64,000 nt of DNA from Vibrio sp. AND4 (lineage in GTDB: Bacteria; Pseudomonadota; Gammaproteobacteria; Enterobacterales; Vibrionaceae): contig NZ_ABGR01000003.1 in the NCBI RefSeq assembly GCF_000171815.1, positions 310,001 through 374,000 on the forward strand, read 5' to 3'. Both the position numbers and the translations under genes were made by a program. This document shows, piece by piece, positions 36,129-45,069 of this stretch. How positions within the stretch are numbered: position 1 is the stretch's first letter; the number at the start of each line of letters is the position of its first letter. The notes below the pieces were generated by a model, which did not search any database, was not told where the DNA came from, and saw only the letters and a list, made by a program, of their open reading frames with translations.

Positions 36129-36342
36129 TATCAATCAATTGGATGCTTTTAGGCAATAAATGTGAGTTAGCGTTGGAATGTTACAAATAATGACTTTGAT
36201 AAAAATCATACCTAACTCTTACAAACCACTGACATTGCCGTTGTTAGTGCAAACTAAAATTCGAACCGAATAGACAACCTTTTGTCCTTTCTGATGATTA
36301 ATAGATTGGCTCATACTGTTACATTTATCCTGAATAGATTTC

Positions 36343-36375
36343 GCGAGTTTCTTCCTAAGAAACTCGCTTTTTTTT
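36343..36375 (+). terminator. Strong terminator after rctB
   Basis: An 11-bp perfect stem GCGAGTTTCTT / AAGAAACTCGC with a CCT loop is followed by eight or more T. Confidence 0.93.
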
Positions 36376-36432
36376 ATTCAAAACTCCAGACTTCGCCTCC
36401 CACCAAATCAATCTTGCGCAGGTAGGAAAGTT

Positions 36433-36513
36433 TGATCATCTTTCTGGATTAATAACATGCCCCTTGATCATGCTTCCTATTTTATACCAACCTGACGTAC
36501 GTCTGCCTGATCA
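36433..36513. promoter_or_regulatory. Candidate RctB sites downstream of rctB
   Basis: TGATCA cores start at 36433, 36465 and 36508. The second is part of TTGATCATGCTTCC, which shares GATCATGCTTCC with the origin site at 33598. Spacing is irregular. Binding is inferred. Confidence 0.5.
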
Positions 36514-36841
36514 TTAAATTCATCAGCTGAGTACAACTTAAGCGGATCGGATCATCCAGCTTGTGTTTATGAACATCCGGTTATGGACATGGTGGGCCGT
36601 GATTAATGGTGCCTCAAGTTCTTGGAGATAATAAAAATGAGAACTGGATCGGCTTACTTTTTGGTGGGTAAATTTCAGAATCTAAACGCTAAAAATCTGG
36701 TTGGCAAAGACTAAATGATGGTTCTGTCGATGAGTTTATGAAAGGTCGAAAGAGTTCACAATTCTTCACCGTTTTTCTTACCTCTGTCACTGTGCTTTGC
36801 TATAGATCTGTCATCAAACACTTGGTGTGTTCGGAGGAAAT

Positions 36842-37042
36842 ATGTCTATTAATTCTATCGATCATGAAGAGATGAGTAATATCGCTCATAAATGGGAACT
36901 CCCAGAAGAAGAAGAAGTTGTTTTGAGGCCAAACAAAATGGTGAAATCTGCTGAGGCAAGACGTCGTATTGAGACATTGCGTGAAATCCGTGAGAGTGGC
37001 TTGAGTATCGAAGAAGCAAGAGAACTAGGCCTATTTCACTAA
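36842..37042 (+). CDS. Small conserved-looking hypothetical protein
   Basis: The start at 36842 (MSINSIDHEEMSN) follows GGAGG at good distance; an in-frame ATG 15 bases upstream would place the site inside the gene. The 66-residue product is acidic in the middle (ELPEEEEVVL) and ends in a basic helix-rich part, SAEARRRIETLREIRESGLS. The arginine-rich part is somewhat like the PA3496-type small proteins, but the match is not firm. It stands alone, with no partner gene adjacent. Confidence 0.65.
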   Translation: MSINSIDHEEMSNIAHKWELPEEEEVVLRPNKMVKSAEARRRIETLREIRESGLSIEEARELGLFH

Positions 37043-37359
37043 TTTTGAACTGCAGAAATCAACGCTAGGGTAGTCATAGTACTGCCCTTTTTTATACACA
37101 AGTGACTGCAATGACACGCTCCCTAAGGGGCCTCTTCGCAAATAGTGAGGGTCTTGGTCTGCCGATTCTTGATTAAGAACCACTAGACCTTTATATCGAT
37201 GCCCCGTCTGTAAACCAAGTCGTTCTCGCTCAATCACGCATCTCGAGCTTAATTGGGTATATACCCATGGTTTGACTTTCTAACCCTATGTTACTAGCTT
37301 TTATGTCAATGAAATATGCCTTTTGTTGATTATTAGATTGTATTTTTAGGAGCACGATT
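37043..37359. other. Intergenic region with a small palindrome
   Basis: No gene is called. A perfect 12-bp palindrome GGGTATATACCC at 37255-37266 lies about 95 bases upstream of the NADAR gene and could be an operator. A 68-codon minus-strand frame here has no site and no recognisable product. Confidence 0.4.
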
Positions 37360-37851
37360 ATGGTTGATCAGATTCTTTTCTATGAACCCGGTGAGCCCCA
37401 TGGGTTCCTCTCCAATTTTTGCCAAGTTCCTATCAGGATCGCCACTCAGTCTTGGCCGACCAGCGAGCATTATTACCAAGCTCAAAAATTCAGCGATGTC
37501 ACTCTGCAAGACAAAATTTTCTCTGCAAAAAGTCCTGATGAAGCGTTTGCCCTAAGTCGGAAGTATCAACACTTAGTTCGTGATGACTGGAATGACGATA
37601 AGCTCTCTGTTATGGCATTTATCGTGCGTGAGAAGTTTCTGCAAAACCCTCCGCTTGCTGAGCTATTACTACTGACAGGGAACGCTTGCCTGAGTGAGCA
37701 TTCTCATAAAGATGCATTTTGGGGGGATGGTGGTGACGGTTCTGGTGAAAACCATTTAGGTGAGATCTTAATGAATGTTCGAGCCGAGCTAAAGCATATT
37801 GAGGTCGGTCAATCCGAATGCTTGCGCAATAAAGCCGAACTCTCTAATTAA
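37360..37851 (+). CDS. NADAR domain protein (YbiA-like N-glycosidase)
   Basis: The 163-residue protein has the NADAR/YbiA fold signatures: FLSNFCQVPI near 16-25, the SEHYYQAQKF motif near 36-45, and the C-terminal FWGDGGDGSGENHLGEILMNVR. Characterised members hydrolyse the N-glycosidic bond of reactive riboflavin-pathway intermediates, or act on NAD- or ADP-ribose-derived substrates. Which substrate applies here cannot be told. It stands alone; the start follows TAGGAGCACGATT. Confidence 0.88.
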   Translation: MVDQILFYEPGEPHGFLSNFCQVPIRIATQSWPTSEHYYQAQKFSDVTLQDKIFSAKSPDEAFALSRKYQHLVRDDWNDDKLSVMAFIVREKFLQNPPLAELLLLTGNACLSEHSHKDAFWGDGGDGSGENHLGEILMNVRAELKHIEVGQSECLRNKAELSN

Positions 37852-37978
37852 TTTGCGACCTGAATCCCGCTTATAATTGAGAACAAAGCAGGTCAAGGGC
37901 ACTCGATATTTGGGCTAGGGTACACTTACAAAGTTTGCACCTTTAGTTGATTAAGCATAATTTATTAGATGAGGCAAA

Positions 37979-38737
37979 TCACCGGATGTACTTTCTGATT
38001 ATTTCGTCGATTTGACCTGAACTTTTTAGTTGCTCTAATTGGTTGTTAATAAAGCTTTGCACCCTTGGGTCCATCTCTGGAGAGAAAGCGAGATAGATGG
38101 CGTAGTCTGGGATGACAGAGCTGAAAGATTGAATCTGGAAGTCTTCCATTGATAGCCCTAAACGATTTATGTTGTATACCACTCGTGATTCCATTTCGAC
38201 AAACGCGGTGTCGTCAGGGGTTCGTTGTAACACGCGATAAGCGGCAGCATAGTCTTTTACGCGCATTTCTTTTAGAGAACCATTTTCAAATAAGGCGCTG
38301 AGGTTAGGATAATCAAAGCCGAGTAACAGTACGATAGAGCGCCCCTGTATATGCTGAATATTGCTAAATCTAAATGGCACTTTACTGCTGGATACTAAGA
38401 CGTGTTTTACAGTGTAAATAGGTTGCTTAGATAGGTTTTCAGATTGAACCTTTCCCCATTTTGGACTGCCATAAGTCACCCAGTTTTCCTCACCGCCAGC
38501 CTCAAGTACTGAAATCATGCGCTTAAATGGGTAAGTATGGTATTTCAGCTGATAATCGGATTTCGCAAAGATAGCATTAATAATGTCCGTTACAATTCCT
38601 GAGTGCTGTTCACCTTGCTGTTCTATTTGAAATGGTCTGGCTTGTTCAGCAATTACGTAATAATTAATTTCCTCAGCCATAGGATATGAGCTTAAGGCAA
38701 TAAAAACAAAGCCTAATCCTCTTAAGATTCCTTTCAT
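37979..38737 (-). CDS. Periplasmic substrate-binding protein, family 3 type
   Basis: The 252-residue protein has a signal peptide (about 1-21) and the two-lobe layout of amino-acid-type binding proteins ([11 protein letters not shown]...[29 protein letters not shown]), ending with [14 protein letters not shown]. No transporter genes are nearby. It is divergent from a hybrid histidine kinase with only 69 bases between starts. A sensory partnership is possible, though unproven. The parS2 site at 38405-38419 lies inside this coding sequence. Confidence 0.82.
   Translation of the reverse strand: MKGILRGLGFVFIALSSYPMAEEINYYVIAEQARPFQIEQQGEQHSGIVTDIINAIFAKSDYQLKYHTYPFKRMISVLEAGGEENWVTYGSPKWGKVQSENLSKQPIYTVKHVLVSSSKVPFRFSNIQHIQGRSIVLLLGFDYPNLSALFENGSLKEMRVKDYAAAYRVLQRTPDDTAFVEMESRVVYNINRLGLSMEDFQIQSFSSVIPDYAIYLAFSPEMDPRVQSFINNQLEQLKSSGQIDEIIRKYIR
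38405..38419. promoter_or_regulatory. parS2 site 6, inside a coding sequence
   Basis: TTTTACAGTGTAAAT fits NTTTACANTGTAAAN exactly and encodes part of PIYTVK of the binding protein gene. Confidence 0.8.
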
Positions 38738-38806
38738 CCTAACCTCGATTATTGTCGTTACCTGACTATATTTATAGTAGCGTATGTTTTAAGGGAGCGA
38801 TTTCAT

Positions 38807-40732
38807 ATGGCGACAAAAGAACGAACGCAACGTCGATTGAGTATTGGTAATCAGCTGATCCTCGCAATCTTTGTGCTGAGTTTAATCTTTACCGTAATTA
38901 TGTCTTCCATCAGTTTGTATCGTGACTTCAACGATGATCTCGCTCGTTTAAATAAAGAACTTGAACAGGTGAAGAGCAGTTACCTTTCCAGCTTTTCTGC
39001 CAGTTTGTGGGTTGAAGATAGGGATTTGTTACGTACTCAGGCGGAAGGGGCAATGCGTTTGCCATCTGTGGATTATTTAAGAATCGCGACGTCAGATGAA
39101 GTGATCGTTGAGTTAGGAGGCGCACTAACTGAAGAGCGGATTGAGCGCAATTGGGCCTTACAATATAACGTGGGGGGAAAAAGCTATAATCTTGCTGAAG
39201 TAACCGTGCAGTCAGATCTTACCTCTGTTTATCAGGGATTATGGCACTCGTTCTTCTTTTTAATGGTTGCCGAAGCGATCAAGACTTTCTTGCTTATTCT
39301 AGCGGTTTTGTGGGTTACGTTTCGTCTGATAGTGAAACCACTACAGTTGCTCTCTGGCGCAGTGAGCGATTTCAGTGGGGGCTATGTTCCAAGTAAAGTA
39401 CAGCTACCGAAACGGTGGTTCTTCGATGAAGTGAGTTTATTGGAGTATAAATACAATCTAAGTGTTGAGCGTGTGAGAGAGCGACAAGTCGAAATAGAAG
39501 AAGCACGCGATAAAGCCGAAGTTGCAAACCGTAAAAAGAGTGAATTTCTTGCCACTATGAGTCATGAAATTCGTACACCGATGAATGGTATAGTTGGTAT
39601 CGCTTCTTTACTCAACGATACCAAACTTGATAAGCAACAAAAAGACTTGGTTAATGTGATTAATAGCTCCTCTCATTCGCTGATGGTTATCATCGATGAT
39701 ATTCTCGATTTTTCTAAAATTGAAGCGGGTAAGATTGAACTGGAAGTCACCCATTACAATCTATTCGATCTACTTTCTGAAGTCGGACGTCTTCACACTG
39801 TCAAAGCCCAGCAGAAAAGCTTACAGCTGGTTTGTGATATCGATCCTCAATTACCGTTAGAAGTCGAGGGAGATGTTGGCAGACTCAAACAAGTGTTGAA
39901 CAATCTTCTCACTAATGCGGTTAAGTTCACTGAGCGCGGATACGTTAAGTTGCTCGTTTCGCAAGTGAGCAGGAGGGGGCGGGTAGCAAACGTGCTTTTT
40001 CGAGTCGTTGACTCTGGTATCGGCATCGCCAAAGAAAACCAACAAGCGGTATTTGAAAAGTTTCAGCAAGCCGATGGCAGCACAATGCGTAAATACGGTG
40101 GTACGGGTTTGGGCTTAGCGATTTGCAGCAGGTTGATAGAAGTGATGGGCGGCAAGATCCTCCTGACTAGTGAGTTGGGGTTGGGCAGCTGTTTTGAATT
40201 CACAATTCCACTCAATATTGTCAGTGATAAGACAATCAGTCCTCAAAAGCCAAATGTGTTTGATTTTCCTAATGCCAGTAGCAACGCTACCACCTCATGT
40301 CACAGTACATTAACTAAAGATGAGGGAAAACCTTGGATATTGGTGGTTGAAGACACAGCCGTGAATCAGAAAGTTGTACGCATGATGCTGGAAAAGATTG
40401 GAATGCGGGTAAACGTTGCGGAGCACGGCGAAAGCGCACTCCGACAATGCCAAACTGATCAATTCGATTTGATTCTAATGGACTGTCAAATGCCCGTTAT
40501 GGATGGATTCATTGCCACCGAAAATATCCGCAAGATGGGGGAGTGGGGGAGGAAGGTTCCCATCATTGCTCTTAGTGCAAATGTTATTAAAGAAGATCAA
40601 CAACGCTGCTTTGAAGTTGGAATGAATGAGTTTGTGGCTAAACCAGTGACGAAAGCGTGTTTGCAGAAAATCTTTGAGCGATATCTACAAAGGCCCCAGC
40701 ACACACGATCGAATCCCAAACAAGCAACTTGA
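38807..40732 (+). CDS. Hybrid sensor histidine kinase with receiver domain
   Basis: The 641 residues show a first membrane helix at about 15-37, a periplasmic sensor of about 110 residues, a second helix at about 148-172 and a HAMP-like linker. The kinase core has phospho-acceptor His253 in [11 protein letters not shown], the N box near 365-372 ([10 protein letters not shown]), G1 DSGIGIA and G2 GGTGLGLAI. The C-terminal receiver has its acceptor Asp559 in LILMDCQMP. No Hpt domain or DNA-binding response regulator is adjacent, so a separate phosphotransfer protein is needed. The signal is unknown; the divergent binding protein is a candidate partner. Confidence 0.93.
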   Translation: MATKERTQRRLSIGNQLILAIFVLSLIFTVIMSSISLYRDFNDDLARLNKELEQVKSSYLSSFSASLWVEDRDLLRTQAEGAMRLPSVDYLRIATSDEVIVELGGALTEERIERNWALQYNVGGKSYNLAEVTVQSDLTSVYQGLWHSFFFLMVAEAIKTFLLILAVLWVTFRLIVKPLQLLSGAVSDFSGGYVPSKVQLPKRWFFDEVSLLEYKYNLSVERVRERQVEIEEARDKAEVANRKKSEFLATMSHEIRTPMNGIVGIASLLNDTKLDKQQKDLVNVINSSSHSLMVIIDDILDFSKIEAGKIELEVTHYNLFDLLSEVGRLHTVKAQQKSLQLVCDIDPQLPLEVEGDVGRLKQVLNNLLTNAVKFTERGYVKLLVSQVSRRGRVANVLFRVVDSGIGIAKENQQAVFEKFQQADGSTMRKYGGTGLGLAICSRLIEVMGGKILLTSELGLGSCFEFTIPLNIVSDKTISPQKPNVFDFPNASSNATTSCHSTLTKDEGKPWILVVEDTAVNQKVVRMMLEKIGMRVNVAEHGESALRQCQTDQFDLILMDCQMPVMDGFIATENIRKMGEWGRKVPIIALSANVIKEDQQRCFEVGMNEFVAKPVTKACLQKIFERYLQRPQHTRSNPKQAT

Positions 40733-40826
40733 AATTGATCAAGTAAAGTGTGTTTCACTTCTTAAAAGCCAAATCTATGTGCTATAGTTCACGGCTAGTA
40801 TTTATCAAAGTACCTTGAGGCTGTGA

Positions 40827-41036
40827 ATGTCGTTTAATCTATCCTTGTTACCGCCAGACGAGAAAAACAAAATCGAACTTGATAAACAAGCGTCGTTTTT
40901 GGTTTGGAAGCTTAAAGAAGCGAAGTCGGGCCCAGAGGTGATAGCAGAACAGCTGTCTAAGATTAACGACACTGACGAGAAAGCATTTTTTCAACAGGCG
41001 GTCGATAAGTACAAACGAGTGATGGGTGTCGTTTAA
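40827..41036 (+). CDS. DUF3283 family protein
   Basis: The 69-residue product (MSFNLSLLPPDEKNKIELDK...) matches the small DUF3283 proteins found in vibrios, which have no known function. It is hydrophilic and helical with no membrane segment. It lies between the kinase and the yebC-type gene on the same strand, with its own upstream space of 94 bases. Confidence 0.75.
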   Translation: MSFNLSLLPPDEKNKIELDKQASFLVWKLKEAKSGPEVIAEQLSKINDTDEKAFFQQAVDKYKRVMGVV

Positions 41037-41171
41037 GGCGAAACGTGGCTCTGGTGTAAACCACAGCATCGAATGAGGTTTCCTCCCCATTCCTTTGCAG
41101 AGTGCAAGGTAAAACATGTCACTCTTTGCTAAAATCCTCCGCATTAAATTTGAATTTAGAGAGACATCCCG

Positions 41172-41888
41172 ATGGGAAGAAGTTTTGAAGTGCGCAAAGC
41201 CTCTATGGCGAAAACTGCAGGCGCAAAAATTAAAGTTTATTCCAAATACGGTAAAGAAATTTACATGTGTGCAAAAAACGGTGGTGGTGATCCTGACATG
41301 AATTTGTCTTTGAAGCACCTGATCGCAAAAGCGAAAAAAGACCAAGTTCCTGCACACGTTATCGATAAAGCGATCGATAAAGCCAACGGTGGCGGAGGTG
41401 AAGATTACACTCCAGCACGTTACGAAGGCTTCGGCCCTGGCGGTACAAGTGTGATCGTAGACTGTCTAACAGATAACGGTAACCGTACTTTCCAAGACGT
41501 TCGCCAATGCTTTGTTAAAGTAGGTGCGAAAATTGGTGTTGAAGGTTCTGTTTCTCATATGTTCGATCACCAAGCAGTATTCCAGTTCAAAGGTGATGAT
41601 GATGAAGTCATTCTAGAAACGCTAATGATGGAAGATGTGGACGTGACAGACGTTGAGCTTGAAGATGGCGTTATCACAGTATTCGCACCTCACACTGAGT
41701 TCTTCAAAACAAAAACGGCGCTTAACGGTGCATTTCCAGATCTGACGATCGACGTTGAAGAAATCACATTTGTTCCGCAAACTCACACGCCAGTAGCGGG
41801 TGAAGACGCAGAGAAATTCCAGAAGTTCCTAGACCTTCTCGATGACTGTGACGATGTTCAGCAGGTATACCACAACGGCGAACTGTAA
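41172..41888 (+). CDS. YebC/PmpR family protein (YeeN-like)
   Basis: The family binds nucleic acid; members act as transcription regulators or help ribosomes through difficult sequences. The 238-residue length and motifs ([64 protein letters not shown]) match the YeeN-type branch. It converges on rodA across a shared terminator. The last 180 bases of this gene are repeated 1126 bases further on as part of a direct duplication (41707-42064). Confidence 0.93.
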   Translation: MGRSFEVRKASMAKTAGAKIKVYSKYGKEIYMCAKNGGGDPDMNLSLKHLIAKAKKDQVPAHVIDKAIDKANGGGGEDYTPARYEGFGPGGTSVIVDCLTDNGNRTFQDVRQCFVKVGAKIGVEGSVSHMFDHQAVFQFKGDDDEVILETLMMEDVDVTDVELEDGVITVFAPHTEFFKTKTALNGAFPDLTIDVEEITFVPQTHTPVAGEDAEKFQKFLDLLDDCDDVQQVYHNGEL

Positions 41889-41910
41889 TTCGGTTTCCAG
41901 TTGTAAAAAA

Positions 41911-41935
41911 GGCTTCCTTCGGGAAGCCTTTTTTG
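41911..41935. terminator. Shared terminator of yebC and (originally) rodA
   Basis: A 7-bp stem GGCTTCC / GGAAGCC with a TTCG loop is flanked by A and T runs and so works both ways. A second copy lies at 43037-43061. Confidence 0.92.
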
Positions 41936-41949
41936 ATCGTATTTGTAAC

Positions 41950-42064
41950 ATTTTGAATTATGTCGCCTTGGATACTTAAGTATGGCGATACTTGGAGTAA
42001 CACAGCGACATGATCACACCAAAACAGATGCCTTGAGTCAGCATTGCCGTACCGCCGTAGCTGA
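41950..42064 (-). pseudogene. Truncated rodA 3' fragment
   Basis: The segment equals the last codons of rodA (43102-43190) plus downstream sequence. It is a by-product of the duplication and is not preceded by the rest of the gene. Confidence 0.88.
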
Positions 42065-42084
42065 CCCTAAAAAGCGGGGGAAGT

Positions 42085-42438
42085 TTAAGTCAGTGGTTCT
42101 CTAACGGCAATCGAGTCAGCATTTTCAAACTCACCGTTACCCCAACAGTAACCATCACCGTTAACTCCAATATGTAGCATATTCTCTCTTGCATATTTAA
42201 CAAGATTAAACATATATTGAGCTCCAAGATTCGTTAAATCAATGGAAAAGTTTAATTTCTCACCATCACAGCCTTCTGCGCGAATATCTTCCCCGTAATC
42301 AGTATTAAGTTGAAAAGTGACTCTGTCTTTTTCAGCAACAAACTCTGTGATCGTTCCCAATTGATAGGAACCTGCGAAAACTGAACCTGCAAACACTGAT
42401 GTTAAAGCGATGGCAAATTTCTTCACAAAAAACCTCAT
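42085..42438 (-). CDS. Small secreted protein carried between the direct repeats
   Basis: The 117-residue product has a signal peptide (MRFFVKKFAIALTSVFAGSVFA) and a mature domain of about 95 residues with two Cys (AEGCDGE and GYCWGN). The order is a first strand GTITEFVAEKDRVTFQL, Cys, helix (YMFNLVKYARENM), IGVNGDGYCWG, then DSIAVRE. The layout matches the tandem proteins at 23492-24150. It is the only good gene in the 768-bp insert. Function is unknown. Confidence 0.75.
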   Translation of the reverse strand: MRFFVKKFAIALTSVFAGSVFAGSYQLGTITEFVAEKDRVTFQLNTDYGEDIRAEGCDGEKLNFSIDLTNLGAQYMFNLVKYARENMLHIGVNGDGYCWGNGEFENADSIAVREPLT

Positions 42439-42832
42439 ATAATATCCTTTATAAAATTAGATGCATAAGGTAGTCGTTCCTTTTAAAATGGTAAAGGATA
42501 ATCTGCCAGCAGAATAATACGCATCACAAAATAATAAAAAATCTTTCTTTTTAATTGCTTAACTAATTTTTCTGAAATGAAACTGAATACACATATATCG
42601 CAGTATTAGATGAACCATAAGCTAAGATACCTACTGAATGATTAAAAGATTAGATGGCAATGTAATTACAACGGCGGTAAAAGCCAATGAGGTGTCTTTA
42701 TGAATTTTAACGATGAGTATTACAGTAAAACCAATGGCAGAGTGGGCTCCACTATAGGTCGACCTAAAATCAATAGTTGCTGGGAAAATTGGGTCTGTAG
42801 CCAGTAACAAAACTTTCCATTTCTGTTGAAAT
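42439..42832. other. Remainder of the insert between the repeats
   Basis: AT-rich DNA. A 35-codon plus-strand frame (MNFNDEYYSKTNGRVGSTIG..., from about 42700) could be the tail of a lost gene. Nothing else is recognised. Confidence 0.4.
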
Positions 42833-43190
42833 AAACAAAAACGGCGCTTAGCGGTGCATTTCCAGATTTGACGATCGACGTTGAAGAAATCACATTTGTT
42901 CCGCAAACTCACACGTCAGTAGCGGGTGAAGACGCAGAGAAATTCCAGAAGTTCCTAGACCTTCTCGATGACTGTGACGATGTTCAGCAGGTATACCACA
43001 ACGGCGAACTGTAATTCGGTTTCCAGTTGTAAAAAAGGCTTCCTTCGGGAAGCCTTTTTTGATCGTATTTGTAACATTTTGAATTATGTCGCCTTGGATA
43101 CTTAAGTATGGCGATACTTGGAGTAACACAGCGACATGATCACACCAAAACAGATGCCTTGAGTCAGCATTGCCGTACCGCCGTAGCTGA
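42833..43190. repeat. Direct repeat copy B (yebC 3' remnant, terminator, rodA 3' end)
   Basis: This is the second copy of the 358-bp repeat. Here the rodA part is the genuine 3' end and the yebC part is a remnant without its gene. Confidence 0.95.
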
Positions 43191-44184
43191 AGAACGGCAG
43201 CGGGCTGCCCATTACGGGCAACAAGCCACTTACCATACCAGTGTTGATAAAGGCGTAAAGGAAGAAGCTCATTGCTAACGTGCCGCTTACCAAGCGACTG
43301 AAGAAATGCTCGGATTGGCATGCGAGCAGCATGACACGCGCCGTAATAAACAAATACAGTGTCAGTAGCCCCACACAACCAATAAAGCCCCATTCCTCTG
43401 CATAGGTTGAGAAAATAAAGTCGGTATGACTTTCCGGAATAAAGCCTAACGTGCCTTGAGTGGCGTTCGTCCAACCTTTTCCTTTCATACCGCCAGAGCC
43501 AATTGCAATCAATGATTGAATGATTTGGTAGCCTGAGCCCAGTGGGTCCGATTCTGGGTGCAAGAATTGTGTTACACGGCTTTTTTGATACGTTTCCATC
43601 ACAAAGAACCACAAGATGGGGATCAATGTCAGAATACTGGCCAGAAAACCGCTGATTATCTTCCAGCTCATGCCTGCAAAGAAGAGTACAAACAACGCGT
43701 AAATCACGGTGAAAATTGCGCCATCCAAGTCCGGTTGTAAAGCAATTAAGCCTGCAGGAATGAGAGTAACCAGTAAGCAGAGGGTGATTTTGCGAATACC
43801 TGGCCGTCCACCTTCAATATGCAGCATCCACGCGATGATTATGGGAATGGAGAGCTTGATCAGCTCTGAGGGCTGAAAGCGAAAGAAGCCGATATCAAGC
43901 CAGCGTTGTGAGCCATTGGTACTATCGCCAAACAAGGCGACTGCCGCTAACAGGGAAACCGCCACTAGGTATAAATACGGCGCAGAACGTTGATAACTGG
44001 ACGCAGGGATCGATGACATGACCAAAATACAGATCAATGTTAAACCGCATCGAGCGAGGTGCTTAAAGAGCATCGCTTGATTGAACCCACTGGCACTCCA
44101 AAGAGTGAGCGAGCTCAATAGCATGATAGGAATGATCGCCATCAGCAGTGGCAAATCAATCCTAGGGAAGAAATGCTTGTTCAT
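43102..44184 (-). CDS. rodA: RodA-type SEDS peptidoglycan polymerase
   Basis: SEDS proteins polymerise glycan strands in the inner membrane together with a class B penicillin-binding protein. The 360 residues show about ten membrane helices and the family signatures: GDSTNGSQRWLDIGFFRFQPSELIKL near 90-115, ALQPDLDGAIF near 158 with the conserved Asp, GSGGMKGKGW, and the C-terminal GSPLPFFSYGGTAML. No penicillin-binding protein 2 gene is adjacent, so this is likely a second, chromosome-2 copy. The 3' end lies in the duplicated segment but the gene is intact. Confidence 0.93.
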   Translation of the reverse strand: MNKHFFPRIDLPLLMAIIPIMLLSSLTLWSASGFNQAMLFKHLARCGLTLICILVMSSIPASSYQRSAPYLYLVAVSLLAAVALFGDSTNGSQRWLDIGFFRFQPSELIKLSIPIIIAWMLHIEGGRPGIRKITLCLLVTLIPAGLIALQPDLDGAIFTVIYALFVLFFAGMSWKIISGFLASILTLIPILWFFVMETYQKSRVTQFLHPESDPLGSGYQIIQSLIAIGSGGMKGKGWTNATQGTLGFIPESHTDFIFSTYAEEWGFIGCVGLLTLYLFITARVMLLACQSEHFFSRLVSGTLAMSFFLYAFINTGMVSGLLPVMGSPLPFFSYGGTAMLTQGICFGVIMSLCYSKYRHT

Positions 44185-44202
44185 CTTCTACAACCTAAAA
44201 GC

Positions 44203-44217
44203 GCCCCAATGCGGGGC
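44203..44217 (-). terminator. Small terminator-like hairpin between ppiB and rodA
   Basis: GCCCC / GGGGC with a five-base loop lies in the rodA leader and is followed on the minus strand by CGCTTTT. It probably ends the ppiB transcript. Confidence 0.55.
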
Positions 44218-44457
44218 AAAAACAACCAGAGCTCTACGAGCTCAAACTATTCCGATTAAGGAGCTAATTTGGAAATAGCAGACACTATACAAAGTCGTGC
44301 AGAGAGGAGTGCGCGACGCTGCCTGTTATTGGTAAGCCGACCTGAAAAGTCGAGGAATGGATCAATACACTAGGTTGAGATTTTTCGCCACACTTTTTGT
44401 AGGGTTGAAGTGGGGGTTTTTATAGGCAGCGCAATGCAGAGAGGGTGTATCCTGTGC

Positions 44458-44952
44458 TTATTCGAGGATTGTCACTTTCTCGATAATGATGGGATCGCAT
44501 GGCACGTCATCGTGACCAAGCTTAGAGGTCGTGTTCACTTTCGCGATGCGATTTACGACATCCATACCCGCAGTCACTTTACCAAACACCGCGTAACCCC
44601 ATCCCAGATTGGTGGTTGCGGTGTGGTCTAGGAAATCGTTGTCTGCCAAGTTAATGAAGAACTGTGCCGTTGCAGAGTGCGGTGCATCGGTACGCGCCAT
44701 TGCGATAGTGCCAATGGTGTTCTTTAGACCACGGTTTGCTTCATTAGCGATCGGTGCTCGCGTTGGCTTTTCTGCCATGTCTTCGGTGTGACCACCACCT
44801 TGGATCATAAAGCCGTCGATAACGCGGTGGAAAATGGTGCCGTTATAGAAGCCATCCTCACAATATCTTTTGAAGTTCTTTGAGCTAACTGGCGCTCGGT
44901 CTAAGTTCAGCTCAATTTCTATGTCACCGAAATTGGTGGTCATTATTATCAT
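44458..44952 (-). CDS. ppiB: Cytoplasmic peptidyl-prolyl cis-trans isomerase B (cyclophilin)
   Basis: The enzyme catalyses prolyl isomerisation in protein folding. The 164 residues match PpiB of E. coli in length and lack a signal peptide. Cyclophilin signatures are clear: [13 protein letters not shown] with the catalytic Arg (about 42-54), [20 protein letters not shown] (about 83-102) and the [15 protein letters not shown] segment. An alternative start is the ATG nine bases downstream (MTTNFGDIE). The gene is monocistronic, with 240 bases before rodA. Confidence 0.95.
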   Translation of the reverse strand: MIIMTTNFGDIEIELNLDRAPVSSKNFKRYCEDGFYNGTIFHRVIDGFMIQGGGHTEDMAEKPTRAPIANEANRGLKNTIGTIAMARTDAPHSATAQFFINLADNDFLDHTATTNLGWGYAVFGKVTAGMDVVNRIAKVNTTSKLGHDDVPCDPIIIEKVTILE

Positions 44953-45016
44953 GTTGTTTGCTCTTGGAGGGACTAATTAGCTTCAGGATAGCGTTATTTC
45001 AGCTTAACAGAAACAA

Positions 45017-45044
45017 AAACAGCGACGTTTTGGCGTCGCTGTTT
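45017..45044 (-). terminator. Terminator of the chemoreceptor gene
   Basis: An 11-bp stem AAACAGCGACG / CGTCGCTGTTT with a six-base loop. T-rich sequence follows on the minus strand. Confidence 0.85.
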
Positions 45045-45069
45045 GAAAGAAGATTTTGCTAGGAGGCCT

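Larger units (their letters stand above)
36129..36841. other. Intergenic region downstream of rctB
   Basis: This 713-base stretch has no credible gene. It holds the rctB terminator (36343-36375) and, after it, three TGATCA sites (36433, 36465, 36508). The remainder up to 36841 shows no recognised element. Confidence 0.5.
41707..42064. repeat. Direct repeat copy A (yebC 3' end, terminator, rodA 3' end)
   Basis: This 358-bp segment recurs at 42833-43190 with only three differences, all in the yebC part (TTAACGG/TTAGCGG, AGATCT/AGATTT, ACGCCA/ACGTCA). Copy A contains the true end of the yebC gene and a truncated rodA tail. Confidence 0.95.

Noticed and set aside
37031..37237. 68-codon minus-strand frame before the NADAR gene
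   Set aside because: No ribosome binding site and it overlaps the end of the preceding real gene.
42890..43612. 240-codon minus-strand frame overlapping rodA
   Set aside because: It is another frame of the rodA gene joined to the repeat; rodA itself is clearly the real gene.
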